DNA of 64,000 bases, from the NCBI GenBank assembly GCA_039654915.1, contig CM077597.1, positions 43,436,001 to 43,500,000 on the forward strand. Reading direction: 5' to 3'. Both the position numbers and the translations under genes were made by a program. This document shows, in pieces, positions 34,810 to 46,800 of this stretch. Each line of letters opens with the position of its first letter. Positions within the stretch are counted from its first letter, which is position 1. This stretch comes from Aquilaria yunnanensis (lineage: Eukaryota > Streptophyta > Magnoliopsida > Malvales > Thymelaeaceae). Below the pieces are notes generated by a model, which worked only from the letters and a program-made list of their open reading frames with translations, had not been told where the DNA came from and did no database searches.

Positions 34810-35891
34810 TGCATGCATTAATGAATTCTAAGGAATTAGTGTACGAAATCCATGGCATGGAACTAGAAGTGTTAGGTGGGATTGCTATGATTTCTGAAGA
34901 TGAATACTATCCATTGAATGATGTTGAAATTGAGGAAGAAGTTAGTAGGATACCTGTAGTGAAAGACTATCCACAAGTCTTTCCTAAAGGTTTGCCAAGT
35001 ATTCCTCCTCCAAGAGAGATTGAATTTGGGATTAAACTATAGCCTGGAGCTACACCAGTATCCATACCACCTTATAGAATGCCAATCACAGAGATGACTA
35101 AGCTCAAGAAACAACTTGTTGAACTACTTGAAAAAGGGTTCACAAAACCAAGTGTTTCACCATTGGGGAGCTTCAGCTTTCTTTGTGTAAAAGAAGGATG
35201 GATCTTTAAGATTGTGCATTGACTATAGAAAGCTAAATGCTATGACCATCAAGAACAAGTATCCCCTGCCTAGGGTTGAGGATCTATTTGATCAACTAAA
35301 GGGGGTAAAGATTTTCTCCAAAATTGATTTGAGATCACGGTACTTTCAGTTAAGGGTAAAAGAGGAGGATATACTTAAGAGAACATTCAGAACAAGATAT
35401 GGACATTATGAGTACATAGTCATGCCCTTCAGCTTGACTAAGGCCCTTGCTGCATTCATAGACTTAATGAACCATGTGTTCAAACCATACTTGGACAAGT
35501 TTGTAGTGGTGTTCATTGATGACATCCTAGTGTATTCCAAGGATGAAAGTGAACATGAGCATCACTTAAGAATTACCTTGAACACACTGTTAGACAATCA
35601 GCTATATGCTAAATTTTCCAAGTGCCAATTCTGGTTAAAGGAAGTTTATTTCCTAGGACACATCATTGATGGATAAGGCCTTAGAGCAGACCTTGAAAAG
35701 GTTAAGGCTGTGCAAAAGTGAAAAGACCTAAGACTATAAAATAAATCGGAAGCTTCATAGGATTAGCAGGCTATTATAGAAGATTTGTATCAAAATTCTC
35801 CATAATTGCATCAATCCTTACTCAACTGACCAAGAAGGGTCAAAAGTTTGAGTGGACTGAAAAATGTGAAAAGGGCTTTCAAGAGTTAAAG
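34810..35891 (+). pseudogene. G1 reverse transcriptase
   Basis: The linker reading (VFPKGLPSIPPPREIEFGI) ends in a TAG near 35041 and is followed by the [37 protein letters not shown], and the catalytic [12 protein letters not shown] at about 35512-35547 with both Asp kept. A stop follows at 35674-35676 and the thumb reading (AGYYRRFVSKF) continues in other frames to 35891, where D2 is inserted. Decayed; no product expected. Confidence 0.88.
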
Positions 35892-37883
35892 TGTCACTAC
35901 CACACAAAAATAAGAGAATTACAAGTGTGTCATAATAGCCAAAAACCATTATATTCTGTAATTCTCACCAAAGTGATTAAAGTATGGGGGGTAAAAGGCA
36001 TGATCAACACCTCGTTAAAAGTGTTCCAAGTTAGTAACTTGCCCCCCAAGAAAAGCCTTAAGGATTGCTTGTTTGTCAAGCAACCTATGGACTTTTTTGT
36101 AAGGTTTTGAAAATTCGGTTACTCAATTGCAAAACTCTCAAGAAAGAGACTTGGAGAGTTATGGGAAGGACATGAATGATATAAAAGTGCTATTGGAGAA
36201 CAAAATTGTTCATGGAAGACAAGTTTAGACAAAGGAAACACTAAAGGCATTAAGGACCTAAATGTTTTAGTGTAAATCTTAAGGTGATGAAGCTTTTGAC
36301 TTAAGTCAAAGGGTGGAATTGTAGGGTTATCCCGTCATGGGGGAGGCAGCAAAGACTTGATAAATAGTAAAAAATGCTGGGCACATGTGTACCAATGAGT
36401 TTAAGACAAAGAAACCATAACTAGTGAGAAGGAAAATTACATAAAGCAAGGTTGAGCTTGTTTAAGTGTGTTTTGTGCCCTTAAGCTCATTTAAGGCCAT
36501 TTAAGTGGCCAAATCATTTATCCCTCTCTCATTTTCATCCTCGTCCAGCCCAAGAACACAGCCACACTTCCTCCATAGCCACCACACCTTCAAACTTGCA
36601 ATTGATTGAAATTGAAGGCAAAAGGAAGCAATTGGAGGCAAACTAGAGATATTACTTGGATGCTTCAAGGACCAAGCTTGATTTTTGGCCTACCCACTTT
36701 GGTAAAGGTTCTCTTGCTCTCATGGGTTGTTTTCTATATTTTCAAGCAACCATGGAGCTAGGGCTAGGCTTGGAAGAGAGCCATGAGCTTGATGAACAAA
36801 GCTTAGTGAGGGGAGTGCACTTATTGAAGGTTTTGTGACCTAGTGTGAAGTGCACAATGATGGCAATAAAGTGAGGGTTTCTATAGGCCAAAGTTAGTAC
36901 AAACTACTATTAAAATCCTCCTAAGACCAAGCATTAGCTTGAGGAGGGCTTCCAAAGTGATTTATTTATGTTTGTTATGTGTTTATGGACTAACCTATGG
37001 TCTATACTACTGCCACATTTCATGTGTTTGTTTGTTGTGAATGGCTGCTGCATTTCGTTGCTATATCTTGTATATATGCATTGTGGTTTTTTTGTTTTAG
37101 TGTCTTTGGATGCAGGTTTTAATGATGGCTACATTGCCTATTGAATCCAAGTGCTACCCTAACTAAATTTCTCAATGAAACTTACTCCCCTCAATTCTGT
37201 CATTTCAGGTACAGCAGAAAGATCACATTCAAACTAATATTTTTTGTTTGATTTTTGATCCGAAATTTTAGGTACAAGAACTTCCATATGTCTAGTTGTG
37301 ATCTGGACATTTTGGTGATTTTAGGAGCACATTTGTTATTTTTAGTGATGGTAGTTATTGTGTTGTGCAGCATCTGTCCAGCAATCTGTTCTGTAGTCCA
37401 CTGTGTCTCAGGCACTCCTGTAACCTAGGGTGCGTATTTAGCTGAGTTAAGATCTTTTTTTAGTGTGTGTATGCATGTACATGTAGTGTATTTGAAATAA
37501 GACAAGTATTTTAACATTTGAGTAATGTTTTGGCTATGTAAGTGATGTGGTGCAAAGCTGCCTAAGTGTGAATGATGGGCTGCTTACTTTTAAATTCTGT
37601 TTTGTCCACATAAAGTTGTTAAATGCAAGGGAATGTATTTCCTATTTGTAATGGACATATATGGGATAAATTTGGAGGGTTTTCCCATGTGAATGAAGTG
37701 TTTGCACACTTATGAAATTTTGTATGGGCAAAAATGGTCATAAATGACCAAAATTTTGACTCTACACTTAAAGTTCTATATCTCCCTGTGTAGACGCAAT
37801 CTTGGTATAAAATTTTGACCACACCTAGAGAACATCTAGAGGATGAAATAGGATTTGGAATTTCTTAATTTGGAGCCCTGTAG
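35892..37883 (+). repeat. D2 left LTR segment
   Basis: First roughly 1990 bp of the LTR. It stops at GTAGCCAA and joins inverted LTR sequence beginning GTTCTTGGGCTGG. The last 500 bp present in the right copy (41793-42291) are missing here. No coding content. Confidence 0.82.
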
Positions 37884-38553
37884 CCAAGTTCTTGGGCTGG
37901 AGGAGGACTAAAATGAGATAAGGATGAGTGATTTTGCCACTTAAATGGCCTTAAATGAGCTTAATGGCAAAAAACACACTTAAACAAGCTTAACCATGAT
38001 TTATGTCATTTGCTTTCTTACTAATTATGGTTTCTTTGTCTTAAATTCATTGATACACATGTGCCCAACATTTTTTACTATTTATTAAGTCTTTGCTGCC
38101 TCTCCCATGATTGGATAACTCCACAATTCCACTCTTTGACTTAAGTCAAAAGCTTGAACATCTTAAGGTTTACATTAAGACATTTAGGTCCTTAATGCCT
38201 TTAGTGTTTGCTTTCTCCAAAATTGTCTTCCATGAACAATTTGGTTCTCCAATAGCACTTTCATACCATACATGTCCTTCCCATAACTCTCCAAGTCTCT
38301 TTCTTGAGAGTTTTGCAATTGAGTACCCGAATTTTCAAAACCTTACAAAAAAGTCCATAGGTTGCTTGACAAACAAGCAATCCTTAAGGTTTTTCTTGGG
38401 GGCCAAGTTATTAACTTAGAACACTTTTAAGGAGGTGTTGATCATGCCTTTTACACCCCACACTTCAATCACTATGGTAAGAATTATACAATATAATGGT
38501 TTTTAGCGATTATGACACACTTGTAATTCTCCCATTTTTGCGTGGTTGTAACA
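37884..38553 (-). repeat. D2 inverted LTR fragment
   Basis: The first about 670 bp of the same LTR on the minus strand, starting TGTTACAACC at 38553 next to a polypurine tract (minus strand, 38554-38570, rich in GGGGGAGGAT). It forms an inverted repeat with 35892-36560. Confidence 0.85.
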
Positions 38554-38570
38554 ATCCTCCCCCTCTTAAA

Positions 38571-40302
38571 AATTTTTGGTCCTCCAAAACAGCCTTTAAC
38601 TTTGGATATTCTTCAGGATACCTTTCCATAAGGTCTTTTTCAATTTCCCAGGTTGCTTATCTTTTAGAGTGGTGTGACCACTGAACCTTGACCATGGGAA
38701 TATGCTTGTTTCTTAACCTTCTGGTATCCTTGGCTAAGATAGCTATACGTTTCTCTTCATATGTCAAGTTAGGTTCCAACTATATGTCTTCCACTACAAT
38801 AGCATGCTTTGTGTCCAATAGACACTTCCTAAGCATACTAATGCGAAAAACATTATGAACAGTTGACATGCTTGGCAGTAGAGCTAACCTATATGCTACC
38901 TTGACAACTTTATCCAAGATCTCATAAGGACCTATTTTGGAGCTAACTTGGTTCTTCTGCCAAATCTGACAATGCCTTTGGTTGGCGCAACTTTCAGCCA
39001 AACATTGTCACCAACCTCAAATTCCAAGTCTCTCATTCTTTTGTTCACATAGGCTGTGGTCCTTTCATTGGCTACCTTTATTCTCTCTTGAATTTTCTTG
39101 ATTTTGGTTGTTGTCTCTTCAATAATTTCAGGACGCAACTCTAGCCTGTCTGAGGCTTCCACACACTGTATCCTTCCTACTCAACGCATCTGCTACAAGA
39201 TTGCCTTTGCCCTTTGTGTACTCTATACTGTAGTCATAGTCCTTGATGTACTCTAACCATCTCCTTTGCCTCATGTTCAACTCCTTCTAAGAGCACAAGT
39301 ACTTTAGGCTCTTATGGTCAGTGTAGATCACAAAGGAACTACCCATCAAGTAATGCCTCCATTGCTTTAGAACAAAAATCACTGTTGCTAGTTCTTGGTC
39401 ACGGGTAGGATAATTTTGCTCATGGGGTCTCAACTGCCTTGACCCATAAGCAATGACATTTTTTTCTTGCATAAGTTCACAACCTAACCTAGATCTAGAT
39501 GCATATGTATAGATGATATAGGGCTTACTTGGATCAGGAAGAATCAATACTGGAGCTTCAATCAACCTCTGCTTGAGCTCCTAGAAACTCTTTTCACACT
39601 TCTCAGTCCACTCAAATCTTTGACCCTTCTTGGTCAAATGATTAAGAATTGAGGCAATCATGGAAAAGCCTGATACAAATCTCCTATAGTGTCTAGCTAA
39701 TTCTAAGAAATTTCTTATTTCCTTCACAGTCTTTGGTTTTTCCCACTCTTGCACTGCCTTGACCTTTTTAGGGTCTGCCTTATGGCCTTGTGCATTTATA
39801 ATTTGTCCTAGGAAAGACACTTCCCTTATCCAGAATTCACAGTTGGATAATTTGGCATAAAGCTGATGTTCCAATAGAGTCTTTAGGACAATCTTTAGAT
39901 GATGTTCATGTTCATTTTCATCCTTGGAATACACTAGGATGTCATTAATGAACACAACCACAAATTTGTCCAGATGTGGTCTGAACACCCTGTTCATCAA
40001 GTCCATGAAAGCAGCTAGGGCATTAGTCAAATCAAATGGCATAACTGTGTACTCATAATGCCCATATCTGGTCCTAAATGCAGTCTTAGGAATGTCCTTT
40101 CCTTTACTCTCAACTTGAAATATCCAGATCTCAAATCTATCTTGGAGAATATCTTAGCTCCCTTGGGTTGATCAAAAAGATCCTCAATCCTAGGGAGTGG
40201 ATACTTGTTCTTGATAGTCACAACATTGAGCTTCCTGTAGTCAATGCATAGTGTCAAAGATCCATCCTTCTTTTTCACAAAAAGAACAAGAGCTCCCCAT
40301 GT
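38571..40302 (-). pseudogene. D2 inverted pol fragment (RT, RNase H, integrase tail, chromodomain)
   Basis: Read right to left: RT from 40302 ([33 protein letters not shown]), palm at 39581-40042 with [10 protein letters not shown], where the second catalytic Asp-Asp position reads Asn-Asp; RNase H at 39287-39565 ([14 protein letters not shown], first Asp lost; [25 protein letters not shown]); then a jump at about 39165 that deletes the integrase HHCC and core; then the integrase C-terminal region at 38780-39162 (KIGPYEILDKVVKVAYRLAL) and a chromodomain (LRNKHIPMVKVQW) to about 38600. The chromodomain supports the Del/Tekay assignment. Many stops. Confidence 0.88.
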
Positions 40303-42291
40303 TGGGCACATGTGTACCAATGAGTTTAAGACAAATAAACCATAATTAGTGAGAAGGAAAATGACATAAGGCAAGGTTAAGCTTGCTTAGGTGTGTTTTG
40401 CGCCCTTAAACTCATTTAAGGCCATTTAAGTGGCAAAATCATTTATCCCTCTCTCATTTTTGTCCTCCACTAGTCCAAGAACACAGCCACACTTCCTCCA
40501 TAGCCACCACACCTTCAAACTTGCAATTGATTGAAATTGAAGGCAAAAGGAAGCAATTGGAGGAAAACTAGAGCTATTTCTTGGATGCTTGATTTTCAGC
40601 CTACCCACTTTGGTAAGGGTTCTCTTCCTCTCATGGTTTGTTTTCTACTAATTCAAGTAACCATGGAGTTAGGGCTAAGCTTGGAAGAGAGCCATGAGCT
40701 TGATGAACCAAGCTTAGTGAGGGGAGTGCACTTGTTGAAGATTTTGTGACCTAGTGTGAAGTGCACAATGATGGCAGTAAAGTGAGGGTTTCTAGAGCCC
40801 AAAGTTAGTACTAACTACTATTAAAATCCTCCTAAGACCAAGCATTAGCTTGAGGAGGGCTGCCATAGTGATTTATTTATGTTTGTTATGTGTTTTTTGG
40901 ACTAAACTATGGTATATGTTGCTGCCGCATTTCATGTGCTTGTTTGTTGTGAATGGATGTTGCCTTTGGTTGCTATATCTTGTATATATGCATTGTGGTT
41001 TTTGTGTGTCAGTGTATTTCGATGCAGATTTTAATGATGGTTACATTGCCTATTGAATCCAAGCGCTACCCTTACTAAGTTTCTCAATGAAACTTACTCC
41101 CCTCAATTATGTCATTTTAGGTCCAGCAGAAATATCGCATTCAAACTCACATTTTTGGTTTGATTTTTAATCTGAAATTTTAGGTACACAAAATTCCGTA
41201 TGTGTAGTTGTGATCTGGACAGTTTGGTGCTTTTAGGAGCCCATTTGGTATTTTTAGTGATGGTACTTATTGTGTTGTGCAGCAGCTATCCAGCATCCTG
41301 TTCTGGAGTCCTTTATGTCTCAGACATTGCTGTAACCTAGGGTGCATATTGAGCTAAGTTAAGATCTTTTGTTAGTGCATGTATGTGTGTACATGTAGTG
41401 TATTTAAAATGAGACAAGTATGTGAACAATTGAGTAATGTTTTGGCTATGTAAGTGATATGGTGCAAAGCTGCCTAAGTGTGAATGATGGGCTGCTTACT
41501 TGTAAATTCTGTTTTGGCCACATAAAGTTGTTAAATGGAACGGAATGTATTTCCTATGTGTAATCGACATATATGGGATAACTTTGGAGGGTTTTCCCCT
41601 TGTGAATTAAGTGTTTGCGCACTTATGAAATTTTGTATGGGCAAAATGGTGATAAAGTGACCAGAATTTTGACTCTGCACTTAAGGTTCTATATCTCCCT
41701 GTGTAGAAGGAATCTTGGTATAAAATTTTGACCACACCTAGAAAACATCTAAAGGATAAACTGGGATTTTAATTTTTTGAATTTGGAGCCCTGTAGCCAA
41801 AGCTATGATGTTGCAAAGTTGGCTAAGTTACTGTTCATTTGGTCATAATTTTGTAACCAACTTCAAAAATTCATAACCTGTTCCATAGATGGGCTATTGA
41901 TGTAAAAAAAATTTCTTGGTTTTTTCTAAGCCTCTACTTGATAATGGAGCAATCAAAATTGGGGCGTACATGGCTAGAATGATACAGTTTATTAGTTGAA
42001 GTTATAGGTGCAATGGGTGGTCACTAGAACTTAACAAGATTGCCTAATGTGTGGTAGCCAAGATTAAGACTTGTGGAAGTGTTTTCATTCTTTGCTGCCA
42101 TAGTGTGCATGAAATGTGAATATGTGTGTGATGGTTGGACCAATATGCATGTGTTTACGTGGTGCCCAAGAGGGCCACTTGGGTATGCACACTAAGGGTA
42201 GTATTCTGATGGCCTACAGAACATTACCAATCTTGGGAGTCTAAATGCACAATTTTGGCACCATAATTGGACTACCCTAGAGTGGGTAACA
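40303..42291 (+). repeat. D2 right LTR segment
   Basis: LTR from about position 485 to its end GGGTAACA. It is directly repeated with 36383-37883 over the first 1.5 kb and then supplies the last 500 bp. The junction with the inverted RT lies within CCATGTTGGGCAC at about 40300-40305. Confidence 0.82.
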
Positions 42292-42296
42292 TAAAG

Positions 42297-42620
42297 AGAA
42301 AGTTGATTCAAGCTCCAGTTTTAATCCTACTAGATCCAAGTTAGCCCTACATCATTTATACAGATGCATCTAGATCTGGTTTAAGATGTGTGTTAATGTA
42401 AGAAAGGAATATGATTGCTTATGGGTGAAGGTAATTGAGAACCCATGAGGAAAATTACCCTGCCCATGACCTAGAGCTTGCTGCAATGATCTTTCCATTA
42501 AAGCAATGGAGGCATTACCTAATGGGAAGCTCATTTGTGATATACACTGACCCTAAAAGCCTAAAGTACTCGTTCACTTAGAAAAAGTTGAACATGAGGC
42601 AAAGAAGATGGTTGGAGTAT
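42297..42620 (+). pseudogene. G1 RNase H
   Basis: Resumes directly after the D2 TSD with KLIQAPVLIL, then [29 protein letters not shown] and [12 protein letters not shown]. Catalytic acidic positions are largely kept but several stops interrupt it. The block ends at the RRWLEY motif near 42618, where the sequence changes to T1. Confidence 0.85.
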
Positions 42621-42906
42621 AATAGCCATCGGCATCCTCGTTGTATGATATGTTGGCCTGAAGGAGAGAATTTCGATGTGAAGGTGTCTCAAGACTTTGA
42701 AGAACAAGGGTTACAGACTCCCCGGAATGTGTTTCCGGGGGAGTACCCTCCAGCGCCTAAGTCAGTATTTGTGTGAGTAGAAGTAAAGAGCTGAGAACAG
42801 TGAATAAAGAAAAGTCTCTTGTTCTTACCAAGGTCCCTCCTAGGTATTTATAGGAGGGTTGAGGGAGGAGGCCGTTTGACATGGCTCATTCAAATCATCA
42901 CACGTG
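42621..42906 (-). repeat. T1 3' LTR, R-U5 part
   Basis: Minus-strand reading shows CCTATAAATACC (TATA-like, about 42841-42852), a CTCAGCTCTTTACTTC segment and the GACTTAGGCGCTGGAGGGTA stretch that is typical of the downstream half of Tat-lineage LTRs. ACTCCCCGGAA (42717-42727) and TTCCGGGGGAGT (42733-42744) form a strong hairpin. The exact LTR end lies between 42621 and 42651; TGTTGG at 42651 is the best candidate. Interrupted at 42902-42906 (ACGTG) by CRM-2. Confidence 0.72.
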
Positions 42907-43893
42907 TGATGCGAACCCCGATGGTATAATGACCATGAAACGCGCCCAAGATGTTTTTCAAGCTCCACAAGACATCAAAGAGACTAGGTTTGAAGACCCC
43001 CACCCCTAATCAACCTGTGATTAGAAATGAGAAGTATAGAACTCCAAGAACACAAGCACACTTGTGCACCAAGGCAGTCCACAAAGAACCAAAGAGAAAA
43101 CCTCTCCAAAGAGCAATATTATTTTGAAATTTTTCTGTATATTTACATCCAGAATATGTGCCTTTATATAGGCCTAAACTAGGGTTAAAATCTAGGCAAA
43201 ATTCGCAGCCTAAATCCCTTAGGAATCCTAGATATAAAGACATAGGAAATCCTAGTCAAATTAGGACTCTAATTCCTAGTTTGAACAAGTTTAATAAATG
43301 CAGCGTATTCCACTTGCCCAAAATGATTTAAAACTATTCCATAGCCTAAATAACTTCCTAAATAATGTATCTAAATAGGATTTGAACGAAAATAAAATAT
43401 AAATACAAGATTAAACCCGAAAACTCCCAAATAGCCTTTTTGGGTGCATTTTGGGCACTTTAAGGTTCTCTCTTGTATCTTCAGCTCCAAGCTTGAATCT
43501 TTGAGTTCCAATGGCATGAATCTTCATATTAGATGTGGTAATGAAGGTCTGGAAAGTTAGAGCTCAAAAATCCAGCTTGTGGACACAAAATGCATCAAGA
43601 ACACTTAAGGTGGCTCAAATGGTGCACTTTGAGTGGTGTCCTTGGTGTCCTTGTTTTGTGGCTTGTCTAAGCACTCCATAACTGAGTACCAAGCATATCC
43701 ATCATCTCCATATGGTGTCTTGAAAGTTCCAGCAGCTCCTTGTGAAGTTCCATGTCCATTCTCCATGAAGAAACTTGAAACAAAGCCTTGTAGTGCACTT
43801 GAGAGCTCCTTAGCTTTCTTCCTTGTCATAGGTCCACTAGAAACCTTCAATGGGTCCTTGCCTTCTCCATGTGTGCCTTCCTTGATCATATCA
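42907..43893 (-). repeat. CRM-2 3' LTR
   Basis: 987 bp; on the minus strand it starts TGATATGATC at 43893 and ends CGCATCA at 42907. Differences from the 5' LTR include three CG to TG changes, all in this copy, and single substitutions near 43190 and 43680. The first 289 bp encode the end of gag-pol. TATATAAA on the minus strand at about 43163-43170. Confidence 0.95.
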
Positions 43894-46800
43894 ACTCCCC
43901 CCTCCTTAGAAGGATTCGTCCATGAATCTGCATGTTCAAACAAAGATAAATCAAAAACATTAAAAGTAGCACTCACATTGTACTCACCCGGCAAGTCTAG
44001 CATGTATGCATTGTCATTGATCTTTTTAATGACTTGGAATGGACCATCTCCTCTTGGATGAAGCTTAGTCCTCCTTGCAGCTGGAAATCTTTCTTTTCTT
44101 ATGTGTAACCAAACCCAATCTCCAGGCTCAAACACAACTCTCCTTCGGCCTTGATTGGCTTTTTTAGCAACTTGTTGATTTTTGAGTTCAATTTGTTGCT
44201 TAACCTTCTCATGCAACCTCTTGATGCTCTCGGCCTTCTTACTACCATCCAAACTAGATACCTCATGAGTAGGTAATGGTAAAAGATCCAATGGAGTTAA
44301 AGGATTAAAACCATAAACAATCTCAAAAGGTGACAAATTAGTAGTAGAATGCATGGATCTATTATAAGCAAATTCTACATGAGGCAAACAATCTTCCCAA
44401 GCTTTCAAATTTTTACCAATGATAGCCCTAAGCATGGAACCTAAAGTCCTATTAGTTACCTCAGTTTGCCCATCAGTTTGTGGGTGACAGGATGTAGAAA
44501 ACAAAAGCTTAGTTCCTAACTTACCCCACAAAGTCCTCCAAAAGTGGCTTAGAAACTTAGTATCTCTATCCGAAACTATTGTTCTAGGAACACCATGAAG
44601 TCTAACAATTTCTTTGAAAAACAATTCAGCCACATGAATAGCATCATCAGTCTTATTGCATGGAATAAAATGAGTCATCTTAGAAAACCTATCAACTACA
44701 ACAAAGATAGAGTCACGGTTTCCTTTAGTCCTAGGCAATCCAACAATGAAGTCCATAGAAATATCTACCCATGGATGACTAGGTGTAGGAAGTGGTGTGT
44801 ATAACCCATGTGAAGTGTGAGTGGATTTTGCCTTCCTACATGCAATGCATTGCTCACATACCTTTTTCACATCTCTTACCATGTTCGGCCAATGGTAATG
44901 TTCCTTCAAAGTATGCAAAGTCTTGGCTTGTCCAAAGTGTCCCATAAGTCCTCCACAATGAGCTTCCTTTGTGAGCAATTCCCTCAAAGATGTCTTTGGT
45001 ATGCACAACCTGTTTTCTTTGAAAAGAAAGCCATTAACTTGGTAGAACTTCTCAAAAGCAAACTTAGAACACTTAGAATAAATCTCACCGAAATCATCAT
45101 CACTAGCATATAAATCCTTCAAGTGTTCAAAACCCAAGACTTTTGCATCTAAAGCCGAAAGTAAAGCATACCTTCTTGAAAGTGCATCCGCCACTATATT
45201 ATCCTTACCTTGCTTGTATTTGATAACATATGGGAATGACTCAATAAACTCCCATTTAGCATGCCTTCTATTCAACTTACCTTGCCCACTAAGAAACTTA
45301 AGGGCTTGGTGATCAGTGTGAATCACAAACTCTCTTGGCCACAAATAATGTTGCCAAGTCTCCAAAGCTCTTACCAAAGCATAGAGCTCCTTGTCATATG
45401 TGGGATAGTTCAAGCTAGCACCATTCAACTTCTCACTAAAGTATGCAATGGGGCGGCCTCCTTGCATCAATACAGCTCCAATGCCTATACCTGAAGCATC
45501 ACACTCAACTTCAAAAGTATTAGCAAAGTTAGGCAAAGCTAAAAGTGGTGCATGGCATAACTTTTCCTTTAATGACCCGAAAGCATCTTCTTGAGCTTTT
45601 CCCCACTTAAATCCCACATTCTTCTTTATAACTTCAGTTAGAGGTGCAGCTATGGAAGAAAAATTTCTAACAAACCTCCTATAGAAGCTAGCTAACCCAT
45701 GGAAAGATCTCACCTCAATGATGGATGTTGGCGTCGGCCATTCTTGTATGGCTCTCACCTTCTCTTGATCTACCTCAATTCCATGTGAACTCACGACAAA
45801 TCCAAGGAAAACAACTTTGTCAACACAAAAAGAGCACTTCTTTAAGTTAGCATACAACTTTTGTCCTCTTAAAGTGCTTAGTACTTGTGTGAGGTGTCCA
45901 ACATGTTCTTCTAAGTGCTTGCTATATACTAGGATATCATCAAAGTACACAACAACAAACTTTCCAATGAAGTCACGCAAGACATGATTCATAAGTCTCA
46001 TGAAAGTACTAGGAGCATTAGTTAATCCAAAAGGCATAACTAACCATTCATAAAGTCCAAACTTTGTTTTGAAAGCAGTTTTCCATTCATCCCCTTCCCT
46101 CATCCTAATTTGATGGTACCCACTTTTTAAATCAATCTTTGAAAATAAAGTAGAACCATGCAACTCATCAAGCATATCATCAAGTCTAGGAATAGGATGT
46201 CTATACTTTACAGTGATCTTTTTGACAGGCCTACAATCCATGCACATGCGCCATGAACCATCCTCCTTTGGCACCAAAAGTACAGGTACGGCACAAGGAC
46301 TCAAACTTTCCCTCACAAGGCCTTTGTCCAACAACTCCTTTACTTGCTTCTCAATCTCCTTAGTCTCCTCGGGATTGGTTCTATAAGCTGGCCGATTTGG
46401 AATTGGTGTTCCCGGGACTAGGTCTATTTGATGCTCAATGCCTCTAATTGGAGGCAAACCTTTCGGATCTTCAGGGAAAACATCTTCAAAGTCCTGCAAC
46501 AAAGACACAACAACACTAGGAAGATGTGTTAGATCATTGACAACAAGTAAAGATTCTTTGTAAATTAAAAGAAGCACTGGTCTTTGTGCTTGAATGGCTT
46601 TCCTCACATCACTCATTTTAGCAATATAGCACTCCTTTTTGCCACTCAACTTCCTCTCATTCTTTTCTCTCGGGAACTCTCCACTCTTCTTCCCCTCATG
46701 GTCACTCATCTCACTTGATCTCTCATTTTGTCTCTCGGCTTTCCCATCTTCACTCTTGCCCTCAACTTTCCCCTCATTTATTTTTCTCTCAACCTTACTT

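Larger units (their letters stand above)
35892..42291 (+). mobile_element. D2, rearranged Del/Tekay-like insertion with inverted core
   Basis: The outer ends are those of one LTR retrotransposon: TGTCACTACC at 35892 and GGGTAACA at 42291, with perfect TSD TAAAG (35887-35891 and 42292-42296) inside the G1 RNase H region. Inside, the order is abnormal: plus-strand LTR start and middle (35892-37883), minus-strand LTR start plus 1.75 kb of minus-strand pol (37884-40302), then plus-strand LTR middle and end (40303-42291). The two plus-strand segments share about 1.5 kb (36383-37883 and 40303-41793). Confidence 0.85.
13187..42620 (+). mobile_element. G1, Del/Tekay-like gypsy backbone, interrupted
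   Basis: The plus-strand element that hosts most of the window. Its pieces join cleanly once the TSD-flanked insertions are set aside: 5' LTR and gag start (to 16702), gag end and protease (32595-33392), linker and RT (34810-35891), RNase H (42297-42620). It ends in the window at the T1 insertion; integrase and 3' LTR would lie beyond 64000. Its 5' end lacks about the first 40 bp of LTR, so no TSD can be read. All coding parts carry stops. Confidence 0.85.

Noticed and set aside
35892..42291. Two independent elements lying head to head
   Set aside because: There is only one pair of TSDs and the outer LTR ends match one insertion, so a rearranged single element is simpler. The alternative is kept open in the findings.
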